This document shows positions 8,818 to 18,601 of a stretch of DNA of 64,000 nt, piece by piece. The notes beneath the pieces are model-generated. The model had not been told where the DNA came from, did not search any database, and was given only the letters and a program-made list of their open reading frames with translations. The first letter of the stretch is position 1. Each line of letters opens with the position of its first letter. Location of the stretch: contig NZ_VTQV01000008.1 in assembly GCF_008764245.1 (NCBI RefSeq), positions 44,967-108,966 of the forward strand, read 5' to 3'. Both the position numbers and the translations under genes were made by a program. The stretch comes from Bacillus subtilis. GTDB lineage: Bacteria > Bacillota > Bacilli > Bacillales > Bacillaceae_C.

Positions 8818-10452
8818 ATGAGAAATAGACTTAGCCTTATGAATGGAAAATGGGCATTTATCTTAGTTGCCTTCGTAATCGGACTTGCTGCTTGTTCAAA
8901 TGGTGGTGAGAAGACACAAAAAACGGCAAAATTGGAAGACGCTAGATATGAACTAGATGAAGATACACCTGCTTGGGAATTGGATCCGCAGGAAGAGACC
9001 GAATTAACTTGGTATGTTAACGGCGATTGGTTTAATACGGAGTATGGAAATGACCCGATAACAAGAACATTAAAAGAAGACTTGAAATTAGATGTGAAAT
9101 TTATAAAAGGGGATGACGAAAAACTGAACACCCTTTTTGCTGGAAAAAAAATCCCCGATCTTATTACAATCTTTGATGGAAATTCAGATGTTGCGAAAAG
9201 GGCCGAATCATGGGCTTTACCTTTGCAAGAGTTAGCAGACAAATATGATCCTTATTTTTACAAAGTCGCCCAAGAACAAACTTTAGATTGGTACCAATTA
9301 AGTGAAGGGAAATCATATGGGTACCCTAGTTTCTCCAATACAACCGAAGACTATGAAAAAGGCTTAGTCCATGGAAACGATGGATTTCTCATCAAAAAGG
9401 ATATTTATGAGGCAATTGGGGAACCGGATATGTCAACACCAGACGGTTTACTGTCTGCATTAGGAGAGATAAAAGAAAAATTCCCAGACGTCACTCCTTT
9501 TGCTTTTAAAGGGTTTGCATCTGAAGGTGATGCAAGCTCGCTCAGCGGAACATTACAAGCTTATTTGGGAATTCCTCTTCAAACAGAAGATGGACAGTGG
9601 TATGACCGTAACCTAGATGAAGATTATTTAGACTGGATTAAAACGTTCAATGAAGCATTTAAAAAAGGGTATATAAGCGAAGATAACTTTTCTGATGACA
9701 ATACCGTTTTTGAAGAAAATATCGCGAGTGGAAAATACGCTAGCGTTTTGACTGGAGGCATTGCGCAATTATCCGGGTTTTTGCAACGTAATTATGAGGC
9801 AAATCCAGGTAGTAAGTATATTGCCATCGATGGACCGAGCATCGGAAACGAGCCAATGTTAGAACAAGCGGGACCATCTGGCTGGTCGGTTACCTATATT
9901 TCGAAAGATGTGAAAGACCCTGCGAAAGCGATTCAACTGTACACCTATTTATTGAGTGAAAAAGGGCAATATTTGACAACCTTTGGAGTAGAAGGAGAAA
10001 CCTTTGAATTTAATGAAAATGGAAAAGCAGTTTTACTTCCAGAAGTGAAAAAAATGAAGGATGAAAACCCAGAGGAATTTAAAAAGAAATATCGCATGGG
10101 CGAATTCTGGTTTTTTGGACATGATAGTTTTGAATTGGAAAAGGGTGAAAATGACCCACCAGAATCAATTGTTCAAATTAGAAAATGGGCAGAACCATAT
10201 TTATCACCCGAATATTTTATACTAGCCAATATTGACCCTGATCAAGGGACAGCCGAAGCCCGTAATCTCGTAAATATTAAATCTAGATGGGCATCAACCC
10301 TTGCGAATCTATTAACAGCTAAAGACGAAAACGAGTTTAATAAAACCCTTGATAGCTATAAAAAGTTTTTAGATGAGAATAACTTTGATGCGATTGTCAA
10401 AATCCGCAATGAAAAAATGAAAGAAAACAAAGAGAAATTAGGCTGGGAGTAA
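8818..10452 (+). CDS. Sugar-binding lipoprotein (LplA-type ABC solute-binding protein)
   Basis: A 544-residue extracellular solute-binding protein of the large LplA group. The signal peptide ends in the lipobox GLAACSNGG, so it is expected to be anchored to the outer face of the membrane. The body has the two-lobed binding-protein pattern, with motifs such as ELTWYVNGDWF, IPDLITIFDG and YTYLLSEKGQYL. It presents substrate to the two permeases just upstream. It is preceded by CAAGGGAGGAAAATAAA and followed by a hairpin that may lower expression of the downstream enzyme genes. Confidence 0.92.
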   Translation: MRNRLSLMNGKWAFILVAFVIGLAACSNGGEKTQKTAKLEDARYELDEDTPAWELDPQEETELTWYVNGDWFNTEYGNDPITRTLKEDLKLDVKFIKGDDEKLNTLFAGKKIPDLITIFDGNSDVAKRAESWALPLQELADKYDPYFYKVAQEQTLDWYQLSEGKSYGYPSFSNTTEDYEKGLVHGNDGFLIKKDIYEAIGEPDMSTPDGLLSALGEIKEKFPDVTPFAFKGFASEGDASSLSGTLQAYLGIPLQTEDGQWYDRNLDEDYLDWIKTFNEAFKKGYISEDNFSDDNTVFEENIASGKYASVLTGGIAQLSGFLQRNYEANPGSKYIAIDGPSIGNEPMLEQAGPSGWSVTYISKDVKDPAKAIQLYTYLLSEKGQYLTTFGVEGETFEFNENGKAVLLPEVKKMKDENPEEFKKKYRMGEFWFFGHDSFELEKGENDPPESIVQIRKWAEPYLSPEYFILANIDPDQGTAEARNLVNIKSRWASTLANLLTAKDENEFNKTLDSYKKFLDENNFDAIVKIRNEKMKENKEKLGWE

Positions 10453-10462
10453 GTTTTAAACC

Positions 10463-10499
10463 GAATCAAGGATGGTCCATCCCTCCTTGATTCTTTATT
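10463..10499 (+). terminator. Intergenic hairpin between binding protein and GH2 genes
   Basis: Perfect 10-bp arms GAATCAAGGA and TCCTTGATTC, followed by TTTATTC. As it lies inside a co-oriented cluster it may act as a partial terminator or as a 3' mRNA stabiliser. Confidence 0.7.
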
Positions 10500-10541
10500 C
10501 ATATACTAGAAATGAGTTTTTTAGACATAAAGGAGAAAAAA

Positions 10542-12857
10542 ATGGACAACATAGGTACTTTACAATCGACATTTACTTTTCAAAAGATTGATGGAAAAGC
10601 AATTCCTTTCCATAATGGAATGCCCTATCCATCATTTGAACCACAACAACGACAAATTTTCTCACTTTCAGGAAAGTGGCAAAAGCAACGTTTTGCAGCT
10701 GACCATGACTGGACGATGACATATCGTGATGACGATTGGATCGCCAAAACAGAAAAAGAGAGCCAAGGCATTCCCACACGAGACTTTGATGATTCAAGCT
10801 GGGAAACGCATACCATTCCCTTACCTGAAAATAACTTAACAGGCAAAGCAGAAATCAATGGCGCCGAAACATATGAAAATGGTGTATGGTATCGCAAGGT
10901 TTTTACACTTAATGATGAGTGGACGGAAAAGGAAATAACATTAAAATGTTTAGGCCTTTCTTATGTGGGTGATTTCTGGGTAAATGGTCAATATGTTGGC
11001 TATCACGAAGGTGGATATACTCCCTTTTCCTTTGATGTGACATCTTTCCTCCAACCAGGAGAGAATCTGATTGCGATTAGGATTGATAATCCACCTTGGA
11101 CAACACGAGATGATATTGTTCCTGCTGTGAATAATGATTTCTTTAATTATACGGGAATCATCCAGGATATATTTCTCGAAGCGACCGACAGTGTTCAAGT
11201 CGTGAGAGCAGATATTGTCCCAAAAGACACAATGGGGACCGTAGATGTAACGGTCATATTAGAAAATAAAGGGAATGAGGCGAAAACGATTTCCCCTTCC
11301 TTTTCAATCTATGAAACAGATTTTACTCATACAAATTGGCTTACAGATCCAAGCGCGAAAAGCATTTGTGGACAAAAGACAAAGGTTGAGGGATTGCCCA
11401 GACGAACGATTCAATTGGCCCCTCATGAGGTAAAAGTCGTTTCGTTTGAACTATCCATCCACAATCCTAAAGTTTGGAGTATTCGAGCACCCCATTTATA
11501 TGTATTTGCGACCGAACTTTACGAAAATGAGCGGGAAATAGATTCCTTTTATACGCAATTTGGTGTTAGAAGAATCGCGACTGAAAAAACCCATATCCAT
11601 TTAAATGATGAACCGATTTTCTTAGCAGGTGTCGCAAGGCATGAAGAGTGGCCTGGCTACGGCCGAACGGCCAGCTGGGATCGGATAAAAAGTGACTTTT
11701 TAAAGATTGAGAAGTTATCCGTCAATATGGTAAGAACAGGTCATTATCCTAACCATATTTATACCTTTATTCTACTCGATCGTCTTGGGCTCACAGCTAT
11801 GGGTGAAATTCCACTTTGGCAATTTGAAACACATCATTACCAAATTCAGGAAGAGAGAGGCATCTCTTACCAAATGTGGCGAGAAATGATCTTTTCCAAC
11901 TTTAACCGCCCTTCCATTATTATGTGGAGTACACAAAATGAATCAAAGGATGTTTCATTACGAAAAAAATATAATGAGAATTTAGTCCATGAAGTTAGAA
12001 GTACGTATGATGATAAGAGGCTTATCACCCAGAGCGCTGCAGCGGATCAGCCAGGAGCTCACGATGACTCAATGGAACCATTAGATGTAGCAGGCTGGAC
12101 GATGTATTTTGGGATTTTTCATGGCAGTACGCCTTATGAGGGAACAAGGAATTTTATAGAGAAAGCTCACCTTAGATGGCCTAATAAGCCAATTATCAAC
12201 ACAGAATATGGAATATGGAGCAACGCTGATAATAGTTTCTTGCAAAAACAAGTCGAGATTTATCAACATGTCCAGCAGGCCTTATTGGAAAAGGCAACAG
12301 TAACCCCAGAAGGACTCATCAATCAAAATGGTTATATTGCTGGTATTGATTATTGGACGGCTTTTGATTGGTATGTCAATCACAATGAGTTCTATCAAAC
12401 GATGGGAATTTATCATATGGATAGGAAAACTAAAAAGCCGCTATATGAGAAGTTTATTAGAGATCATGAGCGATTAATGAAACTAACGAATGGCATCGGG
12501 AAATCTCAAGCAGATCTGTTTGAAAAAACATTACCTGTACAAAAAATCTCGCATCCAGGTCAGACAGACATCCAATTTGCCGATGGGCAAGATCTTCAGC
12601 CGTTTCATTATCTTATGATAAAAGTATTCGATCCGATATCAGCGGATGGCTTTATAGTGGAATTAACTAATCGTGATGGACAAACGGCCTCCTATCAAAC
12701 CTTTAACATTGAAATCAACCAGAAGTTTGATGTGTTCATCCCCCTTTGGACATTACCAACATCCGTTATATCTGATGTCCATTCTATTCGCATCCTATAT
12801 GAGGAGAAGCGACAAATAGAAATAATTGGGGTCACAAGCGCAATGGGCGGAAAATAG
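10542..12857 (+). CDS. Glycoside hydrolase family 2 enzyme (beta-galactosidase/glucuronidase-like)
   Basis: A 771-residue cytoplasmic retaining glycosidase with no signal peptide. The start at ATG 10542 follows AAAGGAGAAAAAA; an ATG 30 bases upstream has no ribosome binding site. The N-terminal jelly-roll domain (WYRKVFTLNDEW, GDFWVNGQYVGYHEGGYTPF), the Ig-like middle domain and the TIM barrel are in family order. The acid/base is Glu467 in WSTQNES and the nucleophile Glu555 in IINTEYG. It probably splits an oligosaccharide brought in by the adjacent importer. The exact sugar cannot be read from sequence; GH2 covers galactosides, glucuronides, mannosides and others. Confidence 0.9.
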   Translation: MDNIGTLQSTFTFQKIDGKAIPFHNGMPYPSFEPQQRQIFSLSGKWQKQRFAADHDWTMTYRDDDWIAKTEKESQGIPTRDFDDSSWETHTIPLPENNLTGKAEINGAETYENGVWYRKVFTLNDEWTEKEITLKCLGLSYVGDFWVNGQYVGYHEGGYTPFSFDVTSFLQPGENLIAIRIDNPPWTTRDDIVPAVNNDFFNYTGIIQDIFLEATDSVQVVRADIVPKDTMGTVDVTVILENKGNEAKTISPSFSIYETDFTHTNWLTDPSAKSICGQKTKVEGLPRRTIQLAPHEVKVVSFELSIHNPKVWSIRAPHLYVFATELYENEREIDSFYTQFGVRRIATEKTHIHLNDEPIFLAGVARHEEWPGYGRTASWDRIKSDFLKIEKLSVNMVRTGHYPNHIYTFILLDRLGLTAMGEIPLWQFETHHYQIQEERGISYQMWREMIFSNFNRPSIIMWSTQNESKDVSLRKKYNENLVHEVRSTYDDKRLITQSAAADQPGAHDDSMEPLDVAGWTMYFGIFHGSTPYEGTRNFIEKAHLRWPNKPIINTEYGIWSNADNSFLQKQVEIYQHVQQALLEKATVTPEGLINQNGYIAGIDYWTAFDWYVNHNEFYQTMGIYHMDRKTKKPLYEKFIRDHERLMKLTNGIGKSQADLFEKTLPVQKISHPGQTDIQFADGQDLQPFHYLMIKVFDPISADGFIVELTNRDGQTASYQTFNIEINQKFDVFIPLWTLPTSVISDVHSIRILYEEKRQIEIIGVTSAMGGK

Positions 12858-12868
12858 TATTTGCCAAT

Positions 12869-12906
12869 CCATGAATAGGAATGATTATACATATTCCTAT
12901 TCATGG
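12869..12906 (+). terminator. Long perfect hairpin after the GH2 gene
   Basis: Perfect 14-bp arms starting CCATGAATAGG, with a 10-base loop and no T-run. It separates the GH2 gene from the surface glucanase gene and may be an RNA-end or processing structure rather than a classical terminator. Confidence 0.55.
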
Positions 12907-13030
12907 CAACTTATCGTGTATTGAACTATTAAAATAAGGACTTCTTACAGCTACTAGATTCGGAACTTTTAAACTTCTTTGTTTTTCCTGAAGTCTGTAA
13001 AATATAAAATATATTTCAGAGGAGAACATT

Positions 13031-16000
13031 ATGCCAAAATTTACATTCATGTCCATTGTTTCCATTGCTATTATTTTTATTACCATTGGTTTAGGAATAC
13101 CTGCAGTGAAACAAGCAAAAGAATCCACAAAAATCATATTCCAGGACTTTGAAGAGGAAGATATCAGCTTTTCCGTAACAAACAATGTAAAAGGATCCCT
13201 AACAGGTGAAGAGGCATTTGCAGGAAATCAATCTTTAAAATACGAAGTAGAAACAAGTGGCGATCCAACCATTGAAAGTGGCAGTATCAGTTTTAAAGCT
13301 AGTGAGAAAGCCGTTGATGCGTCGGAAAGTAACTATCTTATTTTTCATATAAAAGATACCCAAGGATCCAATACTTTAAAAGTATCCCTGACAGATAGCA
13401 ACGGTCAAGCTTCTAATTTTGAATGGCAGGCAGTAAGTACAGAGAAAAATAAGTGGATTCAATATCATGTTCCACTAGATAGTATTAGAGGAATTGATCA
13501 ATCAAGTATTACAGAAATTCGAGTTGGCCAATGGAATGAAGGCATCTATTACATTGATCATGTTTACTTTACAGATTCCCTCCCCCCTACACCTCCAGCA
13601 AGCCCAGAGACCAATCATCCTAGTGGAGAATACCATGAATCTGTCAGAATAGAGCTAAAAACTAAAGCGGGAAAGCTACCAATCTATTATACAGTAGATG
13701 GAACACAACCAGATAAAACCTCACAACAATATACACGGCCATTGACGATCACAAATGACTCTACCATCACCGCTGTTACATATGATCCCGATCATGATTT
13801 GTATAGTGACTACAGTACATTTGAATATACGATTCTTGATAAAAAGGAAATCATAGAACCTAGTTTTTCCCCGGCGAGTGGGACTTATTTTAACAATCGA
13901 AGTATTTCGCTTGCGACCCCAACGGAAGGAGCAACCATTTATTATACTCTCGATGGAAGCACACCAACAACGGCAGCAAATAAGTATACTGAACCTATAG
14001 ATGTAACAGAGGACACGATTATCAAAGCGATTGCTGTAAAAGGTGACTATCAAAGTGAAGAGATGACGAGTGAATATAAGATTACTAATGCTTCGTCGCC
14101 TTTTCTGAAAGCAGATGGGAAAATATTGCGTAAAAACTTTGGTGCAGGAGAGCAAGTAACGCTTCGCGGGACGAATGCTGGTGGTTGGTTAGTGATGGAA
14201 GAATGGATGACTCCAATCCATTCACCTGATCAAAAAACAACGATAGAAACATTAACCAATCGATTTGGTTCAGATAAGGCGTGGGAGCTTATTAATCTTT
14301 ATCAAGATCATTATTGGCAAGAATCCGACTTTGATCAAGTAAAAAAAGAAGGGATGAATGTATTACGACTGCCATTTACTTATTTTGAGATGCTGAATGA
14401 TGACGGAAGCTTAAAAAGTACTGCATTTGATCGATTGGATTGGTTTATTAAAGAGGCAGAAAAAAGAGAGCTATACGTGATCCTAGACCTGCACGGGGCC
14501 CCTGGTTCACAAAACGGAAAAGACCATTCTGGTGATACAAGTCACCCTGATGGAGGAAACTTATATGGTCATGAAGAAAATATGCAAAAAACGATCTTTT
14601 TGTGGGAAAAGGTAGCGGAGAGATATAAGGATCGTGAATGGATTGCCGGCTATGATGTACTCAATGAACCCGAGGGTGCTCACGGTAATGAGCAATTTGA
14701 ATTTTATGATCAACTTTATCAAGCCATTCGCACGATTGACCATAATCATGTCATCTTTTTTGAAGCAATCTGGGATCCACAAGATCTTCCAAATCCTGAA
14801 GTGTATAAATGGGAAAATATTGCATACTCGTATCATTTTTATGGATGGGATGATACAGACGGCTTTTTATACCAGAAGGACTTTACAGACTCTAAAGTTC
14901 GGTTGGTAAATGAAACGACAAATTATAATGTACCTTTGTTAGTTGGTGAGTTTACCTTATTTAACAATATTCAAAGCTGGGATTATGCATTACATGTATA
15001 CGAGGAACAGCAGTGGAATTATACAACATGGACATATAAAGTAACTGGCCTTGGTAGTAGTTGGGGGCTTTATACAGGAGAACCGCCAAAAGTGGATATC
15101 TACCAAGATAGCGAAAATGAAATAAGAGAAAAGTGGAGTAAGGTAGGAACAGATACATCATATGTTCGAAATGATTATATAGCCGATACGTTACGTAATT
15201 ACGCAGATCCATCAGCAAGAACCTCAGACGAAAGAACGCTTATTACTGATTTTGAAGGACTTGATCCGAAGATAAGCTTTAAAACAGGAGATCATGCAAA
15301 AGCTTCATTAGATCTTGAAAACAGATCGGGCGGTAATGCATCTGTACAATTGGTTGTCGAAAATGATTCAGATATGAAGGAACAATACGTAAGTATTCAG
15401 GCGGATAAAAATGTGGTATGGAATATAGCCGACAAAGAGGGAACCTTTCCTAAATATCTTGTCTTTGATGTGTATAATGGGACAAATGATCCGCAAACAG
15501 CCCATATTACATTGATTGATCAAGAAGGGAATGAAGCGAGTGTACCAACACATCGCGATACTCCTGCTCTAGCAACTGCTTGGTCAAAAGTACCTTTGCT
15601 TTTATCATCTGTAGAAGGCGATATCGATAAAGAAGCAATTGTTGAAATTAGAATAGCCATGGAGAAAACCGGTGTCTATAATATCGATAATATCTTTATC
15701 GGGCAATCATTCGCTAATGAGTTACCAGAACCTTCAAAAGAAGTCCCGGAACCGGATGAGGAAGATCCAACAGGCGAAGATCATGGAGGAAAAGATCCCG
15801 ACGGTCAAAATCCTGATACAAACGATGACGATCCGGCCCCTGATAAGAATCTTCCTAACCGAAGTGACGATAAACCAAAGGATAAAGACAAGAAAGATGT
15901 AAATCATGGCAAACATGATCCAAACACCAATCTTAAAGAGGACAGCAAAAAAAGATTGCCCAATACAGCTACGAATGTCTATAACTATCTACTCATTGGA

Positions 16001-16057
16001 ATTGTGTGCATGTTGTTGGGCGGCCTATTTTATTTTAAGTTTAGAAGGCGCTCTTAA
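13031..16057 (+). CDS. Sortase-anchored GH5 exo-beta-1,3-glucanase-like enzyme with accessory modules
   Basis: A 1008-residue modular surface enzyme. Order: signal peptide (1-30); beta-sandwich module (about 35-183); two chitobiase-C-like repeats (IYYTVDGTQP and IYYTLDGSTP, about 185-350); GH5 barrel (about 355-725); second beta-sandwich (about 735-890); Asp/Pro/Lys-rich linker; LPNTA at 976-980, membrane segment and RRRS tail. The barrel motifs LRGTNAGGWLV and LDLHGAPGSQNG resemble yeast-type exo-1,3-glucanases. The catalytic pair is Glu546 (LNEP) and Glu640 (VGEF). LPNTA suits class C/D sortases of bacilli. It probably trims beta-glucan at the cell wall and feeds the importer encoded upstream. 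The ATG follows AGAGGAGAACATT. Confidence 0.9.
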   Translation: MPKFTFMSIVSIAIIFITIGLGIPAVKQAKESTKIIFQDFEEEDISFSVTNNVKGSLTGEEAFAGNQSLKYEVETSGDPTIESGSISFKASEKAVDASESNYLIFHIKDTQGSNTLKVSLTDSNGQASNFEWQAVSTEKNKWIQYHVPLDSIRGIDQSSITEIRVGQWNEGIYYIDHVYFTDSLPPTPPASPETNHPSGEYHESVRIELKTKAGKLPIYYTVDGTQPDKTSQQYTRPLTITNDSTITAVTYDPDHDLYSDYSTFEYTILDKKEIIEPSFSPASGTYFNNRSISLATPTEGATIYYTLDGSTPTTAANKYTEPIDVTEDTIIKAIAVKGDYQSEEMTSEYKITNASSPFLKADGKILRKNFGAGEQVTLRGTNAGGWLVMEEWMTPIHSPDQKTTIETLTNRFGSDKAWELINLYQDHYWQESDFDQVKKEGMNVLRLPFTYFEMLNDDGSLKSTAFDRLDWFIKEAEKRELYVILDLHGAPGSQNGKDHSGDTSHPDGGNLYGHEENMQKTIFLWEKVAERYKDREWIAGYDVLNEPEGAHGNEQFEFYDQLYQAIRTIDHNHVIFFEAIWDPQDLPNPEVYKWENIAYSYHFYGWDDTDGFLYQKDFTDSKVRLVNETTNYNVPLLVGEFTLFNNIQSWDYALHVYEEQQWNYTTWTYKVTGLGSSWGLYTGEPPKVDIYQDSENEIREKWSKVGTDTSYVRNDYIADTLRNYADPSARTSDERTLITDFEGLDPKISFKTGDHAKASLDLENRSGGNASVQLVVENDSDMKEQYVSIQADKNVVWNIADKEGTFPKYLVFDVYNGTNDPQTAHITLIDQEGNEASVPTHRDTPALATAWSKVPLLLSSVEGDIDKEAIVEIRIAMEKTGVYNIDNIFIGQSFANELPEPSKEVPEPDEEDPTGEDHGGKDPDGQNPDTNDDDPAPDKNLPNRSDDKPKDKDKKDVNHGKHDPNTNLKEDSKKRLPNTATNVYNYLLIGIVCMLLGGLFYFKFRRRS

Positions 16058-16105
16058 GTCGGAATTTCTATTATTATAAGTTACGAAGCTATAAGCCCCA
16101 AAAGT

Positions 16106-16180
16106 CGAAGGAAGATGAGGTGCACTCAAAACATTAGTTTTTTACTTAAGCTTAGGGCGCACCCCATTCTTCGTCCTTCG
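16106..16180. terminator. Long imperfect inverted repeat between convergent genes
   Basis: Outer arms CGAAGGA and TCCTTCG are continued by GAGGTGC and GCACCCC-type pairing around an AT-rich loop. It lies between the surface glucanase (plus) and the WYL regulator (minus), where a bidirectional terminator is expected, but it lacks a clear T-run. Confidence 0.5.
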
Positions 16181-16341
16181 TTGTTCCAGTTTATCTTCAA
16201 TTTCATCATGAGGATAGAACAAAAACACTTTTATTCCGCTTTCAATTAGCCATGACTGACACCCATAAACAATAAATACAAAGGTTGATTTCGTGATCTA
16301 CTTTTACCAAAAATAAATTGACTAGAAATTCCACAACTACA

Positions 16342-17304
16342 CTATTTATGGGCAAAGCTCAACCTCTCTTGCCAGCCTGCCAAAACCTCTTCTGGCACTT
16401 CCCTGATCCTGATGTCCTTACCTAAGAAAAGGAGCCAGTTCGTCATCTCAGTCACCTCTTCAGGATTGTTAACATTAATAAAAGTTTTTAAAATCGCTGC
16501 AGTTTGGTATGGATTCGTATAAGAAAGGGATACTTTTACAGGATGGTACTTTTTAAACTGGGCAATCGCTTTTGGACCAAGTTCAAGAATAAGGTTGATG
16601 ACTGCTTCCTGTTTCCTTAGTTTTTCTAAGATCTTTTTCTTACTTAATCTTTTTTTCGCCGTGTAGGGTTCGACGTGGTTGAGATCGTCAACAGGAATAA
16701 TCTCCTTCTTTTCTTCCTTTAAGTCAAAACCTTCAATTAGCCATTGGCCTTTTTCTTGATAAAGGTGCAAGAGATAAATGGGATAAGATTTCATTCCCTT
16801 TTCTTCTTTGATCTTAATCCATAAATAGCGATCCAAAAGAAGGCTTCGAATCAGTTGTTCTAACATGGGATGAGGAAGATCTGAAAGCTCAAGTAAGTCG
16901 GGATTATTGGGATTGGTCCCTGCAAAAAGCAAAATTTGATTAAGTAGAATAAGGTCATCTTGTTGGTTTTCCGAATTAAGGCCTAGTAATTTTTCAGCTA
17001 AAGACTGACGACTCTTTAAATAAGGAAGTTGTTGGTTTCTTGTCGCCATAAAGGCAATAAAAAGAGCTTTGACCTCATTATCAGTAAAGCGCACAACGGG
17101 CAGGACAGCGTTATGCATGACGGAATAACCCCCATCCCTCCCAACTTCAGCGACAAGTGGCATCCCCATGGCTTCGATTTCTCGGATATCTCTGATTGCT
17201 GTCGAACGAGAGATGTTAAATTCTTGCATGATTTCAGAAATTGTAAAGTGAGCGCGGTTATTGATATACCGCATCATAATATTAATCCGTTCAACTTTTT
17301 TCAT
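16342..17304 (-). CDS. HTH-WYL domain transcriptional regulator (YafY/YobV type)
   Basis: A 320-residue regulator. The N-terminal helix-turn-helix of the HTH_11 type (FTISEIMQEFNISRSTAIRDI, then GMPLVAEVGRDGGYSV wing) is followed by a WYL-type ligand-binding region (LHLYQEKGQWLIEGFDLKEE) and a C-terminal WCX-like segment (VKVSLSYTNPYQTAAILK). It is divergent from a GyrI-like protein gene, with 109 bp between the starts. That pairing is common in bacilli (yobV/yobU-like), and I infer that it controls that neighbour. The ligand is unknown. Confidence 0.85.
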   Translation of the reverse strand: MKKVERINIMMRYINNRAHFTISEIMQEFNISRSTAIRDIREIEAMGMPLVAEVGRDGGYSVMHNAVLPVVRFTDNEVKALFIAFMATRNQQLPYLKSRQSLAEKLLGLNSENQQDDLILLNQILLFAGTNPNNPDLLELSDLPHPMLEQLIRSLLLDRYLWIKIKEEKGMKSYPIYLLHLYQEKGQWLIEGFDLKEEKKEIIPVDDLNHVEPYTAKKRLSKKKILEKLRKQEAVINLILELGPKAIAQFKKYHPVKVSLSYTNPYQTAAILKTFINVNNPEEVTEMTNWLLFLGKDIRIREVPEEVLAGWQERLSFAHK

Positions 17305-17413
17305 CGCGACTCCTAAACAGTATCACTTTTTGACATGATTTCAGTTTATTATAAATCTATCAAGTGAAAAGACAAATCATTTGATCAATTTTAAAAAGAG
17401 GAAGGTTTTGAAT

Positions 17414-17893
17414 ATGGCTGATTATACGATAGTAGAAAAAGACAGCTTTACCGTTTTAGGTATTGGAACTGAGTTGAAGAGCGACTACACAGACTTTGCT
17501 GGCATCAACAAGGAAAAGGCAGACTTTTGGCAGGCAGTCAAACAAGATGGAAGGCTTGATGCTTTAAAATCGATCGCCACAAATCACTACATTTTTGCTG
17601 TGAACGAAGCGGTCAATAACAAGATGATGCATTATGCTGGGGTCATGACAGAGGCATCGCTCCCAGAAGCAACCAGGCTTATCCAATTTCCTAAAGGGGA
17701 ATACCTTGTTGTGAAAGGCGAAGGGCAAACCGGTGAGGAGCTGAGTCAAAAGCTGACAGGCATTGCCTTTGGTCAAGTCTTACCAGAAGTAAAGGATTTT
17801 GCCTATGTCGGCGGGCCCAATGCAACGGTTGAGATGGGGCAAAAAAATGGTTTGGTATTTGGGGAAATGTGGATTCCTGTTGTTAGGAAATAA
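17414..17893 (+). CDS. GyrI-like small-molecule-binding (effector-binding) protein
   Basis: 159 residues from ATG 17414 (ribosome binding site AGAGGAAGGTTTTGAAT); an upstream in-frame start lacks one. The whole protein is an AraC-effector-binding/GyrI-like domain with family features YTIVEKDSFTVLGIGTEL, FPKGEYLVVKGEG and the C-terminal GLVFGEMWIPV. Stand-alone members bind hydrophobic or cationic small molecules and are often paired with a DNA-binding regulator, here the divergent WYL protein. Catalytic activity is not evident. Confidence 0.8.
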   Translation: MADYTIVEKDSFTVLGIGTELKSDYTDFAGINKEKADFWQAVKQDGRLDALKSIATNHYIFAVNEAVNNKMMHYAGVMTEASLPEATRLIQFPKGEYLVVKGEGQTGEELSQKLTGIAFGQVLPEVKDFAYVGGPNATVEMGQKNGLVFGEMWIPVVRK

Positions 17894-17989
17894 GCCATTG
17901 GGAATATCAAAACAGCAGCATGCTCTCCCAAGTGACCTGCTCCCTATTAAAGGGGAGCAGTGCTTAAGGGCAATTTTCATACACGCTCT

Positions 17990-18448
17990 TTGGTTGTAAA
18001 ATCGCCAAACGTCGATCGGATGATGCCTTAATATATTGGTTTGAGCCACTCTTTGCTGAATCTTTAACTGTTCATATTGGTATAAATGAAACCCCATTCG
18101 ATAATGGGATGTGCGAACAGTTTTTTCATCCTTCTCAAACCGTACCTCTTTTATAATCCAGCCCTCCTCCAGCCATCTAAAGGTTAGAGGGTCACGGTCA
18201 TCTAAGTTGACCTTTTTCCTGGTCGTAAATGCTAAAGACTCCAATTTATGGTCGATTAACATTTCCATTGGTTTAGGCGTTTGGATGGATAATGTTAATA
18301 GACCCAAAACTCGATAGGTTCTCTTCGAACGCTTTATAAATTTTTGCTTCTATTAAAAGTCCTCCCTCTGTAGGGTGATTCCACTCCAACTCCTCCCACT
18401 TTTAAGAATGAAATCTTTAATATATTTATAGAGTGAATTTTCTATCAT
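17990..18448 (-). pseudogene. Frameshifted gene of unknown function
   Basis: On the minus strand an ATG at 18448 after GAGGTATTGGT opens MIENSLYKYIKDFILK. Coding sense then continues in a second frame (EELEWNHPTEGGLLIEAKIY, then KAFEEN) and a third (PKPMEMLIDHKLESLAF, LTFRWLEEGWIIKEVRFEKD). Each piece is protein-like but no single frame joins them, which implies two frameshifts. The 3' boundary is uncertain. No family was recognised. It lies directly upstream of the helicase-nuclease-LexA gene on the opposite strand. Confidence 0.55.
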
Positions 18449-18537
18449 ACCAATACCTCATTTATGATCAGATATTCTTATTCTAACAAATTAATGGGAT
18501 CGAATTCTTATGTATCCTTGGAACTATACCCTCATCA

Positions 18538-18556
18538 CTACCACCAAATATGGTAG
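18538..18556. promoter_or_regulatory. Inverted repeat upstream of the helicase fusion gene
   Basis: CTACCA and TGGTAG arms with a 7-base spacer, 45 bp before the start codon and within the likely promoter region. It does not match the Bacillus LexA box. Possible operator; binding factor unknown. Confidence 0.4.
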
Positions 18557-18601
18557 AATAAGGGTAAAATATGAAACTTTTGTTGTTGGAGGTACATACC
18601 G

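Noticed and set aside
8610..9242. A 210-residue frame antisense to the LplC-type permease and binding lipoprotein genes
   Set aside because: It runs opposite well-supported genes with clear family motifs and has no ribosome binding site.
13721..14155. A 144-residue frame antisense to the surface glucanase
   Set aside because: It overlaps a long verified modular gene; its Cys/Arg-rich composition is typical of antisense shadows.
17938..17961. CTGCTCCC...GGGGAGCAG as a terminator of the GyrI-like gene
   Set aside because: The hairpin is good but has no T-run on either strand, so it is not called.
17780..18307. A 175-residue frame as an intact gene
   Set aside because: Only its N-terminal part is protein-like, and that continues a frameshifted gene starting at 18448; the C-terminal part is antisense to the GyrI-like gene.
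18481..18601. A LexA box before the helicase-nuclease-LexA gene
   Set aside because: No GAAC-N4-GTTC-type sequence is present; only an unrelated CTACCA/TGGTAG inverted repeat was seen.
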